Part shown: piece by piece, positions 31,844 through 43,149 of the stretch | Numbering within the stretch: position 1 is the stretch's first letter | How the letters are laid out: the number at the start of each line of letters is the position of its first letter | DNA from: Volutella citrinella | Taxonomy: Eukaryota > Ascomycota > Sordariomycetes > Hypocreales > Nectriaceae | Length of the DNA stretch: 64,000 nt | Assembly (NCBI GenBank): GCA_034401135.1 | Contig: JAWZSP010000002.1 | Coordinates: 5,518,001-5,582,000, forward strand | Reading direction: 5' to 3' | Notes under the pieces: model-generated | The model's input: only the letters and a program-made list of their open reading frames with translations | Database searches by the model: none | What the model was told of the DNA's origin: nothing | Translations under genes and position numbers: made by a program

Positions 31844-33695
31844 GGATATATCCTACTCGTCTGCTTGGCAGCTAGGCCGCACCGTAGCCATGGGCGACCA
31901 GAGCTTCACAACTGCACTGTCCATACTGCGCGGGCTGATGCACCGCAACGCACTGGATGCGGGCAAGAAGAAAGTGCAAGAAAAGCTCAACGCATACGCG
32001 GGGGCACACCGAGATGTCGTGACCCAAGCTGTGGGGGCCGTTGGGGCTCTCAACTCGTTGAATCAGATGTTGCATCACACATCCCAAACAGCCATCTCGA
32101 CAAACCGGTGGCGGCGGAAGCGTGTGCCTACCGTCGACATGTCTGCACGATCAGAGCATATCTTTCACCAGTTCTATGATCACGCATATGACGCCGCCGA
32201 TATCATCTCCCGTGCCATGGGAACCGACGAGCCATACAACTACCACACAGTCCCCAACAACACCGACTACGCCAAGATCCAAGAATGGATCCTCGACAAG
32301 CTTCATCTCGCAGGCATCCCGGCCCATTACTTGATCCCAGAACCCTCTCATCTCCCACCAGAAACACTCCGGTTCTTCTACATTGATGAGAACTGGACCG
32401 AGTGCTTCGTCGACGGCGCCCTCAGTCTTGCTAATCACGCTACTAGTGTCGCCAGCGAAGACGCTTGTCGGAGTGCCCTTAAAGCGCGCTTGTTCGAGTA
32501 CCTGAGCACACCACTGCCGAAGCTTGGCTACTGCCAGCAGATGCCCAAGTACGGCTTTGTCCTTCGCTCGCAAGTCCTCGTCCAGTTCCCCGACTTGACG
32601 GTGAGCGCCAAGTTCAAGAACAAGGTCGACGTCAGCGAAGGGGACGGGCCGAGCGAGCAGACCAGGCCGCGTGCGCCTATTCTCATCCAGCGTCGTCTCG
32701 CCTCCGATATCATGTTGGTCCTGTTCGACAGGGCACCGCCGGACCTGACCACCCTCGAGTTTACACTTCCACCGCACCAGCAGACCTTCGTTATCGGCTC
32801 GGATCTGGACCTGAAAACAAAAGAGCTCACCATCACGCATCGTCGCATCTATGCGTGCAAGCCGGAGAAGCTGCCTGGTTCAGAAATTCGGCGCATGCCG
32901 TTAAGAGACCATCCCAAGAGGGCCTATAATGACCTGATCGACTTGGAGTCAAGGACCATGAAAGTGGAAGCCTATGCCACAACCGTCTTCGACTACCTCG
33001 AGGCGAACATGAACAAGGAAGTGCCCGAGATATTCAAATAGAAGGGTCCCACGTCGGCAATCCTCGCGCTGCAGTTCGATGTCTTCATCTACCCCCCGGA
33101 GCACGACGGCTTCGTCCCGACCAACCGAGCCATCCCACCGGACCTAATCGTCAGTATCGTCCTCCCCGCAGACCAGCGGGGGCTCTTCTCTTGGACCCTC
33201 AAAGAAATCGAAGTGAAGCTCCCGCTCGGCAGCCGCGAAGAAGACGACTCCCTGAGGCCCCCCAAGCTCCCCGACGACCAGGTGCTGATCCCGCGGCCGC
33301 TGGTGGAGCTGTATTCCACCCAAAACGCGCCGATCCCGACGATGCTGTCCAACCTTCGATTCGACGTGCTGCGGCGGTTCGTACCCAAGGAGAAGAACAT
33401 GGTGCTCTCGGTCGTGGCGCGCAGCCGCAAGGGGGTGAATGTCAAGGCCATGACCGAGGCGAGTTTTCTACTGCCCATGGTGAATGTCATCCAGTGGCCG
33501 GGGATTCCCGAGGGGCAGCAGTATGTAGCGAGAGTCATTGTGACGGCTTCGTATATACTGCCGAACCAGACGGATGTGGTGCTGTATGAAGATCCATATC
33601 CGATTCGGATGGGGCCGGAGGGGGGGAGGGGATGTGTTAGAACCTATACTTACAACCGGTGCCGCCGGCCTAGTAGGCAGTATATAGACAAGTAG
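31842..33695 (+). pseudogene. Long hypothetical frame interrupted by a stop and cut by an LTR fragment
   Basis: Open from ATG 31842 (MDISYSSAW; a second ATG lies at 31890) to an in-frame TAG at 33039-33041, after which the same frame continues with normal codon use (GPTSAILALQFDVFIYPPEH...) to about 33634, where LTR-like sequence begins and supplies a chance ending at 33695. Total 618 codons. No named domain. Visible segments: helical N-terminus, ETLRFFYIDENWTECFVDGALSLANH, MPKYGFVLRSQVLVQFPDL, then beta-rich repeats (LTTLEFTLPPHQQTFVIGSD). The AAATAGAAG context fits a CAG-to-TAG change, the kind RIP makes. Either a pseudogene or, less likely, a gene with a missed intron ending at the TAG. 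Its start overlaps that of the DUF6603-like frame. The pair may be related parts of one system, but this is only positional. Confidence 0.6.
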
Positions 33696-33846
33696 GCACC
33701 GCGACTGAGGCTTAATACTATTACTAAGTATAATAGCGACTTGTATAAGTCACTGCTTAGTAGTACTGCCCTATCTGCTTTATTAATATAAACCCCTGGT
33801 ATCTTAGTATTAGGTTTACACAGTTAGGACCTCCCCTATTGTCATA
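33635..33846 (+). repeat. LTR fragment related to the chromovirus LTRs at 51-62 kb
   Basis: Starts TGTTAGAACCTA and, from about 33700, follows the 3' half of the LTRs at 51.1, 53.4, 54.9 and 62.2 kb: ACTATTACTAAGTATAATAGCGACTT-like, then TTAATATAAACCCC, then TTAGGTTTACACAGTTAGGACC, ending ATTGTCATA. The middle of the LTR (about 260 bp) is missing. Less AT-converted than the other copies. No matching target duplication was found (GGATG before, GATCC after). It truncates the long frame upstream. Confidence 0.65.
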
Positions 33847-34008
33847 GATCCAGCCTCTTCCTATAGAGGGTCGAATTGTTCTGCAGGGGCTTATGGATTG
33901 TAAACAATATATATAGAAATTTCAACTAACTTACAAAGATCCCATGCTGACCGTGTTCGGTGTTCAGCCCCCGGAGAGTATATAAATACCGCCGCCATCC
34001 TCCTCAGT

Positions 34009-36038
34009 TCAACCATCTAGATACCACGTCGGATTCGAGCCGCCAAGCTCCTTAGTAGAAAACCCATTACCAAGATAGGCGAACCGATTCTGACCGGTGT
34101 GGTGCACATATTCCCAGTCCTCTCCCCTAAAACGCTCCAGCATGTGAAAGAAGTGAATTCTGCTCCCTGGATGGAGTGCGGTTACCGGGCCAGTCTCTGT
34201 GCCGTTCTTGAACCATGACGAGCAAGAGCCGGCCCAGGAGGTTCGAGGCATGAATGCTTGCGTGTGTTCGTACAGGTCATGTACTGCTGCCGCACTGGGC
34301 ACCACGGCCTTGATGCCCTCACTCTGGCATTTCTGGATTATGTTGGCTATGTACTTTGCCAGTAATTCGGTGATGGTAAAGACACTTCCATGACCGATTG
34401 GGGCATTGGGGCCCAGGAATACTTTCCAGTCGTCAGCGCCGAGTTCACAACACCTTTGCGAGACCGTTTGCTCAAGACCAGGGGCTGACAACGACAAACA
34501 TGACTTACCAAAGTAATTAGGCAAGTCAGGAACCGCACAGGACATGTACGACCTTGGAAGGTCCTGGGTCCAGATTTCTTGAAGGTTCCCTGCCCGCCCA
34601 ACGATGGGGAAGCGCGGACAGAATGAGACATCAAAACCGGTGGCGCACACAATGGCATCCACTTCGAAGATGTCTCCCGATGCAGTTACAAGCCCGCTTG
34701 GAGTGATGCGAATGATGGGATCGGAGACAAGTCTGACGTTGGGTTGCGATAGGGACTCGAGGTAGCCAACTCCAGGTGTCATCCTTCGACAGCCCAGCGG
34801 AAAGGAAGGGACGAGCGCCTTAATTAGCTGCTCATCTTCTCCCAGTGCGTTTCTCATGTATTGAGTTACTGCTTGTGTTGCTATTTCGTGGGCTTCCGAG
34901 TCTTTCATTACCTGAAGAATAGTCAGTAAAGTCCGTTGTCTTTTGTAGGTCCGAGCTCTGGGGCCTTACAATAAAGAAGTTGCTGTTGACCTGTTCCTCG
35001 ATGGCCTTGACAAACGTCATATAGAGCTCAGGGTCGGACTTGAACCTCGCAATCTGTGCCTCGGTGAATCGTTCCTCGTCGTCGAACTCGATCTGCCCGA
35101 GAACATCGCCAGCTTTGCTGGCCAAGAGGCTTTGGAGGCGCGGGGGTACGATCCATGTCGGTTCGCGAATGAAGTGCAACAATTGACTCGCACCTGCAAG
35201 GCCGGGTTCTGTCAGCGGCGGCACCTCGAAGCAGCTTCGCTCGTTCCTAGGGCACTCTTACCCTTTTGGATCTCAGGAACAATTTGCACCCCAGAGGAGC
35301 CGTTGCCTATCACCGCCACCCTCTTCGCAGTCCAATCAAAGTCATCTGACCAGTTCGCGCTGTGGACAAGCGTCCCGGTGAAGTCCTTTAGGCCATGGAT
35401 CTCGGGCCACTTCCAGTGACTTATCGAGTACACGACGTGTCAGTGACGACAGCTGGAAACGAGAAAGACGAGTCTACTCACTTTAAAATACCGCTGGCGT
35501 TTAATAGAAAGTCGCAATGATCGTCGAAGACGGCGTTCGTTCTTAGATTCTTCACCGTGACCTTCCAGCGCCCAGAAGACTCGTTCCAGTATGCACCCGT
35601 CACCGAATGCTCCGTCTTGATTTGTTCAAGCAAACCCTCCTCTTCGCATAGACGGCAAAGATAAGCTTGGATCTCTTCGGCGGGGGAGAAGAAGCTGCTC
35701 CACTCGTGATTTGGCTTCCACGAGAACTGGTAGTTGTGCGAGGGGATGTCGCATTTGCAGCCAGGGTATCGGTTTTCGTACCAGGTTCCACCGACTTTGG
35801 GGTTCTTCTCATAGACTACGTGCTCGAAATTTGTGAGTTGATTGCGCAGGGTGCGACTTACGTTCAGACCGCTAGCCCCTGCTCCAATTGTGACAATTCG
35901 AATCTTTCTTGCGGTGCCCAGAGGTTGCTCTTGCACCTTGTAAGGTGATTCTGCTGTTGAAAGCTGTTGTCGAGATCTTGTCTCCTCACCAGCCCCGCCG
36001 AGATGCCTGGTGAACTGGGCTAGTCGTCGCGCCGTCAT
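34009..36038 (-). CDS. Baeyer-Villiger-type flavin monooxygenase 4 (584 aa)
   Basis: Five exons, minus strand: 36038..35482, 35419..35262, 35193..34970, 34911..34509, 34421..34009; 585 codons. The frame extends to a GTG at 36053 but the first ATG is 36038. Seen: GAGASG at 52-57, KVGGTW, PGCKCDIPSHNYQF, fingerprint FTGTLVHSANW, GNGSSG, LGCRRMTPG, and CATGFDVSFCPRF. The 87 bp intron 34422-34508 is in frame and stop-free; removing it joins NYF to VFLGPNAP, a segment shared with BVMO 2 (MFLGPNSP). Intron positions and motifs point to BVMO 2 as nearest paralogue. Divergent from the quinone oxidoreductase gene, with which it shares a 633 bp promoter. Confidence 0.88.
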
Positions 36039-36671
36039 GGCTGTTTTGTTCACTGGATAATTAGATGATAGGGATAATGATGAGATTGTATGATCAGCGG
36101 GAAGGCCTCTATTATCCTTTCTCGATGCTGTCTAGACTCGGTAGATACTCTTGAACTCTGCGGGAACAGCTCTGTGGTCAAGCCATTGGCGAAACCTAAC
36201 GCCGAGAACATGATGCCGAAGTGTGGACCAGAATGGTGTTTCTCAGCCGCTCGGTATAATTTCGCACCAGATGCCGAACAGGCATGGAATGACTTCGGCT
36301 GACATCTCGGCACTCCTGAGTCGGCACTCGGCACTCGGCGCAAGCAAGTTGTCCCCACCAACCCAAACAAATCTGCTAGCGGCACAACCAGCAGATGGGC
36401 GATATGATGCCAGTTTGGATCATCTTCCCTCTTGCTCGAATGCAGCCTTCAGGATTCCGTCGGACTTCACATTGCACCGACTCGTCAACCTGAAATAGCA
36501 CCGACTGATACTTGCTTAGGACAGATAGTAATTTAGGTAGATGTTCATGCCACTCCTGCGCCCGTCAGGCTCATTACTGATTTTCTATCACTGTCATCGC
36601 TTGCTTTCACCCGCAATCTACCGTTACCTCCAGTTCAAAGTTGGCTCGATCAAGTCTCATCAATCAGCAGC
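36039..36671. promoter_or_regulatory. Divergent promoter of BVMO 4 and quinone oxidoreductase
   Basis: No gene seen. TCGGCACT occurs three times in a row-like cluster (36307, 36321, 36328), followed by TCGGCG at 36335, a possible small operator array. Confidence 0.4.
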
Positions 36672-37907
36672 ATGGCTTCACCACGTGCCCTCCCCACTGT
36701 CATGACGGCAGTCATTCTGAATAGCACCGGGGGACGCGAAAAGCTCGAGCTATCCCGAGCTGTGCCGTTTCCCAGAGCTTCTGATGGCCAGGTAATTGTC
36801 AAAAATACATTCACCGGGTTCAACTTTGTCGATATTTACCTTCGAACCGGGCTGTATCCGTCTGCTGCCGGCTACCCCCTGATTTTGGGCCAGGAAGGGG
36901 CTGGAGTTGTTGTCGAAATCAAAGGGTCGAACCCTCTCGGCCTACAGATTCAGGACAGGGTCGTATGGATTGGCACCTCTGGCTATGCCGAGTACACAGC
37001 TGTTCACCAAGGCCACGTGATTCGGATTCCGGACGGCGTCTCCGACCAAGATGCCGTGGCAAGCCACATGGCCGGCATGACAGCGTTAAGTTTGGTTGAA
37101 GAGGCCTATCCAGCCGCAAAAGGAGATGTCATCCTGGTCCACGCAGGCGCGGGGGGAGTCGGCTCGTTGCTGTGCCAGCTTCTAAGGAGCAAGGGCGTCA
37201 CCGTCATTGCCACTGCAGGAGGAGTGGAGAAATGTGCCTTGGCCAAGGCCAGCGGAGCTACACATGTGATTGACTACAGCATTGAGGCTGAGCAGAACTG
37301 GTTTGATCAAGTCTTGGAGATCACAGGTGGGAGAGGTGTCGATGCGGTAAGTGCTGGTCTTGTTGAACCTCATGCGCAAATCTCACCCCCAAATCATGAA
37401 CACAGGTGTACGATGGCGTTGGCAAGAACACTTGGAAGGGAAGCATCGAAGCAACCAAGCACAAGGGCAAGGTGGTCTTCTTTGGGAGTGCAAGTAAGTC
37501 GACGTCAAATTATGAGTGATGTGGCAGACAAGCCAGACTGACTTGTTCTATTGCACAAGGGCAAGGTGGTCTTCTTTGGGAGTGCAAGTAAGTCGACGTC
37601 AAATTATGAGTGATGTGGCAGACAAGCCAGACTGACTTGTTCTATTGCACAAGGCGGTCCTGTCCCACCCTTGGATCTCGCCTTGATTCGGGCCAAGAAC
37701 ATAAGCGTAATTCAGCCCACGCTGCCCAACTATATTGGAACGAGACAGGAGATGGAACACTACGCCAACGGCGTGCTTGTTGCGCGTGTTCGTGATGGAA
37801 GCTTGAGGATGCGTACGTCTCGGATATACAGCTGGGACGAGGTTGCTCAGGCTCATTTGGACCTTGAGGCGAGAAAGTCAACGGGCAAGCTCTTGCTGAA
37901 GCCGTGA
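36672..37907 (+). CDS. Quinone oxidoreductase (zeta-crystallin-type MDR), with internal tandem duplication
   Basis: Exons 36672..37346, 37406..37493 and 37654..37907 give 339 codons (338 aa), the usual size for NADPH:quinone reductases of the medium-chain family. Seen: FNFVDIYLRTGLYP, LGQEGAGVV, MAGMTALSL, NADPH loop HAGAGGVGS, ATHVIDY, and the C-terminal STGKLLLKP. Members reduce quinones or enones and lack catalytic zinc; no zinc-ligand cysteines are seen. A 94 bp segment (37459-37552) spanning the end of exon 2 and its whole intron is repeated exactly at 37553-37646. Only splicing from the first donor (37494) to the last acceptor (37653) keeps frame and gives GSASGPVPPLD; use of the duplicated exon copy shifts frame. 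So the gene can still work but may produce faulty transcripts. Confidence 0.85.
37459..37654. repeat. Exact 94 bp tandem duplication bounded by GCACAAGG
   Basis: Copies 37459-37552 and 37553-37646 are identical, and the 8-mer GCACAAGG occurs at 37459, 37553 and 37647. The unit carries the last 35 bases of exon 2, its donor site and the full following intron. Slippage or unequal exchange between two GCACAAGG repeats explains it. Complete identity suggests a recent event, or an assembly artefact. Confidence 0.9.
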
Positions 37908-38600
37908 ACAATTCTACATTTTTATAGGCAATTCTACTCCAATTTCATGACGAGAAATACGTATTGCCTAATCATACTGCGATTCTTCACATGATAATAC
38001 ATGTCCAGATTAGGGACTCCATTCTAATCGTACAAGATCTAGAACACCTTGTCTAGACTCAAAAGTTTAATGAGTAGTAATCTAGCTTGCTGGGTATCAG
38101 CACATGTTTCTTTTGTAAACAGATACAGTCTCTCGTCTGCGCCCCTTGTGTCGGCTTCAAGCTCCCATTGCCGGGGAATCAGGTTCCATGTGACTCTCGG
38201 CCCATGGTTCATCAAACCCAACGCTCGGGTGTGGAAAGTCTGCAGCAAGCTTCGGGTATCCTGGCCAATCCTGATCGCTACCGAGACGTCGCTCATCCTG
38301 GTTGATCAAAACGGGGGGATAACGCGGAGAAGAGACTGCTAGCGAGATGGATATTCGAAGGGTACCAGTGAGACGACTGGTACAAACACCCTCCTACTGG
38401 CACATTCTACCGAGAGCCGAGTTGCCACGCCGGGACGTTGAAGCGCCCGTTCACTTCAAAGGTAGTGAACGTAGACTATTTAACGTAAAATTCCGTTATT
38501 TTCCCCATACTTTCAGGCGTAGTCATTCATCAAGGAGGACTCTACAGAAACAAGCGGCCTGACTTGTCTCCCATTCCCCCCTTCTTTGCAAGACTTCGCA
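37908..38600. other. Intergenic region / MFS gene promoter
   Basis: 693 bp. A minus-strand frame of 85 codons with its own ATG (38296 to 38039) is present but matches nothing I know; it is not called as a gene. Confidence 0.4.
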
Positions 38601-40096
38601 ATGACGACGCAAGAATTTTCAGCCGAAAAGCATGGCGACGATCTGGTCGGAACGAACATATCGGAGGCCTTCCATGTTGAGGACCCACGAACCGGCCACA
38701 GTCGAGAGGAAGAGCGGAAACTCCTCCGCAAAATCGACTTGTATGTCCTTCCGTGGCTGGTCGTTACCTACGCTCTCTCTCTCATTGATAGGACCAACAT
38801 CGCCTCTGCCAAAGTTGCTGGCATGGTCGACGATCTGCACCTTCACGGCAGCCGCTATTCCATTGTTCTCCTTGTTTTCTTCATCACCTACATCCTTGCC
38901 GAGATTCCTTCCAATGCCATTATCCGGCGGTTTGGAACCAGGACTTACCTCACGGGGATGATTGCCAGCTGGGGAGTAGTAGCGATGTGCTTTGGGTTCG
39001 TGCAGACCTACGAGCAAACTATTGCCCTGAGGGTTCTTCTAGGCTTTTTCGAGGGCGGCTTTCTGGTGAGATTTCAAGACGCTTGATGTTCTGCGCAAAG
39101 TGCTTGACTAATTCCCCCCAGCCAGCCTGCATTTTTGTCATCTCTTGCTGGTACAGGCGCCATGAGGTGCAGCAACGCTTCTCCATATGGTTCGTTACCG
39201 GATCAGTGCTTTCAGGTTTCACGGGCCTATTCTCGTACGCCTTGAGCCAGATGGAAGGGGCTGGAGGCCTTCGAGGCTGGCGTTGGATCTTCATTGTTCC
39301 TGGCGCAGTGACAATCGCTGCTGCGGTGCCCATCTACTTTTTCGTCGCCGAGTTTCCAGACAAGGCAAGATGGTTGACTCCAAGACAGGTGGCCATGATG
39401 CGCGAGCGACTTGCTGCCGATCTGGGCGAAGGACTGGAAGAGGGAGACACCAAGGAAGGATTTCGTCAAGCTGCTTCCGATTGGAAAGTCTACGCCATGG
39501 GACTTCTGATGATGCTTCCATCTGCCGGGGCATACTCGTTGGCCTTCTTTATTCCGACTATACTGAACGCGTTCGGCTTCAGCATCGCGCTCAGCCAATT
39601 GTTGACAACGCCACCTTACATCTTCGCTGCCATGGTATCAATCGGAGTCGGAATGTCGGCGGACCGAGTCAAAATGCGATCCCCTTTCATTGTGGGATGT
39701 TCCATTATGGTGGTGGCTGGGCTCCTTATGGTCGGTTGGGGCAACGGCACAGGCGTCAGGTTCACCGGCATCTTCCTGGCCGTGGCAGGGAATCAATGTG
39801 CTATCCCAGCAGGAATGGCCTTCTTGTCGAACAATGTTGTTGGATCTAGCAAGCGACAGTTTGCAGTACCCATCCAAACGGTTTTCGGGGGCATGGGAGG
39901 AATCATCGGGTCTGTCATGTTTCAACCACAAGATTATCCGAGATACAGGAGGGGATTATACGCAACCTTTGCTTGCATGGCTTTGAACATGACGGTTGCT
40001 GGGGGTTTGGCTTTGTACTTTCGAGGGCGGAACAAGCATGCAGATGAGAGAGGAGAAGTTCTCGAAGGCGAGCCGGGTTTTCGGTACACCCTTTGA
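38601..40096 (+). CDS. MFS transporter, Dal5/allantoate-permease type (479 aa)
   Basis: Two exons: 38601..39065 and 39122..40096, intron 56 bp, 480 codons. ATG 38601 (MTTQEFSAEKH) is the first in frame. About 12 membrane helices follow a 50-residue cytosolic N-terminus. Signature of the anion:cation symporter (Dal5/Tna1) family: YVLPWLVVTYALSLIDRTNIASAKVAGM at the first helix, LAEIPSNAIIRRFG after the second, RVLLGFFEGGFLPACIFVISCWY at the fourth across the intron, and a large central loop. These importers carry small organic acids such as allantoate, nicotinate, pantothenate and sugar acids at the plasma membrane. In a catabolic reading of this region it would import the substrate. Confidence 0.88.
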
Positions 40097-40399
40097 CGAA
40101 TGGTGTCGAGTAGCACGGGCACAGATTAGCAGCGGCCGCAGGACTGTTGAGCAAATGGAACCTCTTTTATGATCAATTCGTATGCAAGGGCGGGGGCCGA
40201 ATCTTATCTCACTTGAGACTGGAACAGTTGTCAATGAAAGATTTGGAGCACTTACTCCGAGGATAGGAATGAGAAAAAACGAATAAGAAAAAAGAATTGA
40301 AAGGATAGATGAGACAGATATCAACCACATGATGAAAATGATGTGGATGCAAAATCCCATTGTATTAACGAAGACTCGTTTACATAAAGCGATCCCAGC
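40097..40399. other. Intergenic region between convergent genes
   Basis: About 300 bp between the 3' ends of the MFS and CMD-like genes. A run of A/G-rich low complexity lies near 40275-40330. No gene seen. Confidence 0.5.
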
Positions 40400-40891
40400 T
40401 CACGAAAGTTTAGAGCCGGCCACCTTTCTCGATGTCTTGACCTCTTCAAAGATATCACTAGCGACAGACAAGGCTTCTCTCCCAGCCGGCACACCGCAGT
40501 AGATCATGGTGTGCCTGCAGGCCTCAACAATCTGCTCCTCCGACAGTCCGTTGTGAAGGGCCGCGCGGATGTGGATGCGTAGCTCAGGGGTCCTGTTCAA
40601 GGCAACCATCATGGCGATGTTCATCAACGACCGATCCCTGAACTCGAGCCCTGGGCGGGCGTAGCTCGAAAAGCAGACCTCGGCGATGTATTCGGCCCCA
40701 ACTTGGGCAGGGAGGTCATCGCGCTACCAAATGAGATGAGATTAGGATCCACAGGGACACGTTTGTATCGAGAAATGCACAAGGTTGGCGCAACCCACTG
40801 TGTTTGCTTGTATTTGGCCTAGGAGCTCTGGTCCAAGGAACTGTTGGGTCATTTGAGCCCCTAGGAGCATCTTCTCAGAGGGTTGCGACAT
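40400..40891 (-). CDS. Carboxymuconolactone decarboxylase-like protein (138 aa)
   Basis: Two exons, minus strand: 40891..40799 and 40723..40400, intron 75 bp, 139 codons. The AhpD/CMD fold: small all-helical subunit, usually a trimer or hexamer. Seen: RDRSLMNIAMMVALNRTPEL, IHIRAALHNGLSEEQIVEAC, and the signature HTMIYCGVPAGREAL, which in true 4-carboxymuconolactone decarboxylases lies at the active site. The cysteine pair (CxxC) of AhpD peroxidase relatives is absent; a single C lies in the Y-C-G-V-P motif, so a decarboxylase-like or related lyase role is more likely. In bacteria the enzyme decarboxylates a lactone in the protocatechuate pathway. Its presence beside BVMOs and hydrolases fits lactone chemistry, but the substrate is not known. 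Confidence 0.85.
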
Positions 40892-41163
40892 TTTCTCAGG
40901 GCAAAGGAGGGATTTGGTAAAGCTGGAGGTTTGTGTACTGATCTTTCAGCGGGGTGTACGAATTGGGTACCATACTTGATGCTTATAAGTCTCTTGATTG
41001 TCCCTGTCGCCAAGCTCTCATGCTCCGGCCAGCACCTATCGTTGCCCCGACTGCCGAGTGCCGTCGGGCCGAGCAACGGATTCACTCTGCCTTCGGTATG
41101 AGACCTCCCATCATGCGCTGTGCGGTATGCCTTTGATACAGACCTTTCATATTCGTTGAGATG

Positions 41164-43149
41164 CTAAAATCTATTTACCGCATCAAAGGTTTCAAAGTTC
41201 ATACCCATCAAATCCATCATCGAAAACATGGCGCCAGGCGACGGCCCGGAATCTTGGCCCTCGACGAAAAGAAAGTCATCTGCTACGGCCGCATCTCCTT
41301 CGGTCTGCCCAATCCCCAAGACATCCATGCCGTCGCAGCAAAGGTTCGGCAACGAGAAGAGCTCCCTGCGCCGTTCCTCTAGAATACCCGCTGCTGTGCT
41401 CGGCGCAGCAGACAAACGGGAAATATCGGCTGCTGATCTAGTCTGTGCCTGTGGAAAGCCCTTGTCCAAGTCTTGCTGAAGCCGTCGGATCTTGTCTAGG
41501 AGCACCCGAGCCCCCCCGAATTTAGAACGCATGGCCTCCAGAGTTGAGTAGATGACATTGATGTTTCGGCTGCGCGTCGCCGCTTTATCGGGAGACGTAT
41601 GACGATGCGAGATGAGAACAACGGCAGACACGAGGCAAAGAAACCCATGGAAATGGAGAAGGTGTGCAGCCTGCTCCCTGCAGTTGATGTCGTCGTAGAG
41701 CTGAGCTACGCAGGAGGCAGCCGCAATTGAGGAACTTGAGGTTCGCCAGGGCGTTTGCGGGTCTTTTATCAGCGTCTGTACTAGGATGATGGATGTGAAG
41801 TAGAGGATGAATAGCTCTGAAGTATGACGATGAAACGGATGGGTAGTACTGTTGGTGTTGTATTGTCCAAGTTCATCAGGTAAGCCATGTCGCCAGTCGC
41901 AAAGTGAAGTGATGATGTCGATGATATCCTCGTCTGGAGTGACTTTGTTCTTTATGTTAAGGGTCGCAATTGTCCCCACGATTTGCGTAAGCTTGGCCAT
42001 TTGGACTGAAATGGTAGCGGGCAGTCCCTGGCTCGCAAAGTCGTGCTCATTGAGCGGGGGCACGTCGTACTCGCCCGGTCTTAAGGCCGGAGGTCGTCCC
42101 CAGCATGCGGAGATCAGCGATTCAGAGATCTGTGCCGAGTTAGTATCATCTCGTGCCAGGTGCAAAAGGGAAACGGACACGAAGATGCCAGAATATCCGG
42201 CGCAGGCATCCGGTATGCTCATGGTTCGCGTACGTCGATCGCCTTTGTAGACCCATTTGGATGGCCATCCGCGTTGCCATGCCCACCCAATGCCAAGGTC
42301 CATCGAGAGTGACAACGTATGGCGAAGCTGGACTCCAACATGACAAGATGCACAGCGTCTTCAGCACGACCAAGTCGTTTTCTTCGTAGTCGACGTGCAG
42401 CAAGACCTTGATCTTCTCATACAAGGAATAGCCCAGCTGCAAGGCCTTCTGGTCATGGCGCATAAGGCAGCCCGCCAAGCACATGGCCTGCAGGAGCAGT
42501 GTGGAAGTGCCCGGACCTGAAAGATCGCCAGGGTCAAGCACCGGGCAGATTGGGAGGATATGCTCGACGAAGGAATCCTTCAGAGCTCCTACAAGAGCCG
42601 GTGGCGGAAGGACATCTGCCTCAGTGGCCTTCAAGATGATGTCCTTGGCAAGCACTATCCGAGGGGCCATGCCGTGGCGCATCTCCGTCTCCTCCCTGGG
42701 ACTGAAGGCCATGACGGAACTGGCGTCGATGAAGCTGCCTTCATGTTGCCCGCTGGCCGTCCTTGCCGAGGCCTGAGATTGTGCTGGGGAGATCATGCTG
42801 GGGCCCTCTCCAACTTGAAGGGGCTGTATTTGGGGGTGGAGGGCGAAGTCTGAGGACGTTGAGGCCAGCTTGCGCTTCTTCCGAACACCATTGCGTCGGC
42901 TACTAACATCAGAATCCTTTGTCGGGCGTTTTGCATGGATAGACTTACATGCATTGAGTCTTTGAGCGACGGCAATTGCTGCAGGTCTCGTCCGCACTAT
43001 CTTGCAGGTCGCATTTAACCTGAAAATCAATCTCAACGGTCAGCTGGTGAGGGAGAGGCGGAGGGAGGTGATGTGATGCGACCGACTTTCCGGCTATGGC
43101 AATCAACGCACACAACGCTGGCACGATCCTTTGTTGACCTAGAGTCCAT
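41164..43149 (-). CDS. Zn2Cys6 transcription factor 2 with fungal_trans domain (607 aa)
   Basis: Four exons, minus strand: 43149..43087, 43019..42949, 42902..42179, 42129..41164; 608 codons. The zinc cluster (C14, C17, C24, C34, C37, C44; CX2CX6CX9CX2CX6C) is split over exons 1 and 2 and appears only after splicing. A basic linker (SRRNGVRKKRKL) follows. The fungal-specific TF domain shows LLQAMCLAGCLMRH, CILSCWSP, DGPWHWVGMATRMAIQMGL and GCLRRIFWHLR joined to ISESLISACWGRPPALRPGEY. Two donors are weak (GTCGGT at 43086, GTCCGT at 42178), but acceptors and branch points are good and frame is kept. Downstream of the CMD-like gene on the same strand; a likely local regulator. Confidence 0.82.

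Noticed and set aside
33975..33990. TATATAAATA-like element on the plus strand
   Set aside because: No plus-strand gene starts downstream; the next gene (BVMO 4) ends here on the other strand.
38039..38296. Minus-strand frame of 85 codons with ATG
   Set aside because: No domain, signal peptide or splice support; kept only as a note in the intergenic entry.
42146..43036. A regulator gene separate from 41164-42315
   Set aside because: A 49 bp intron joins both frames, and two upstream exons supply the zinc cluster.
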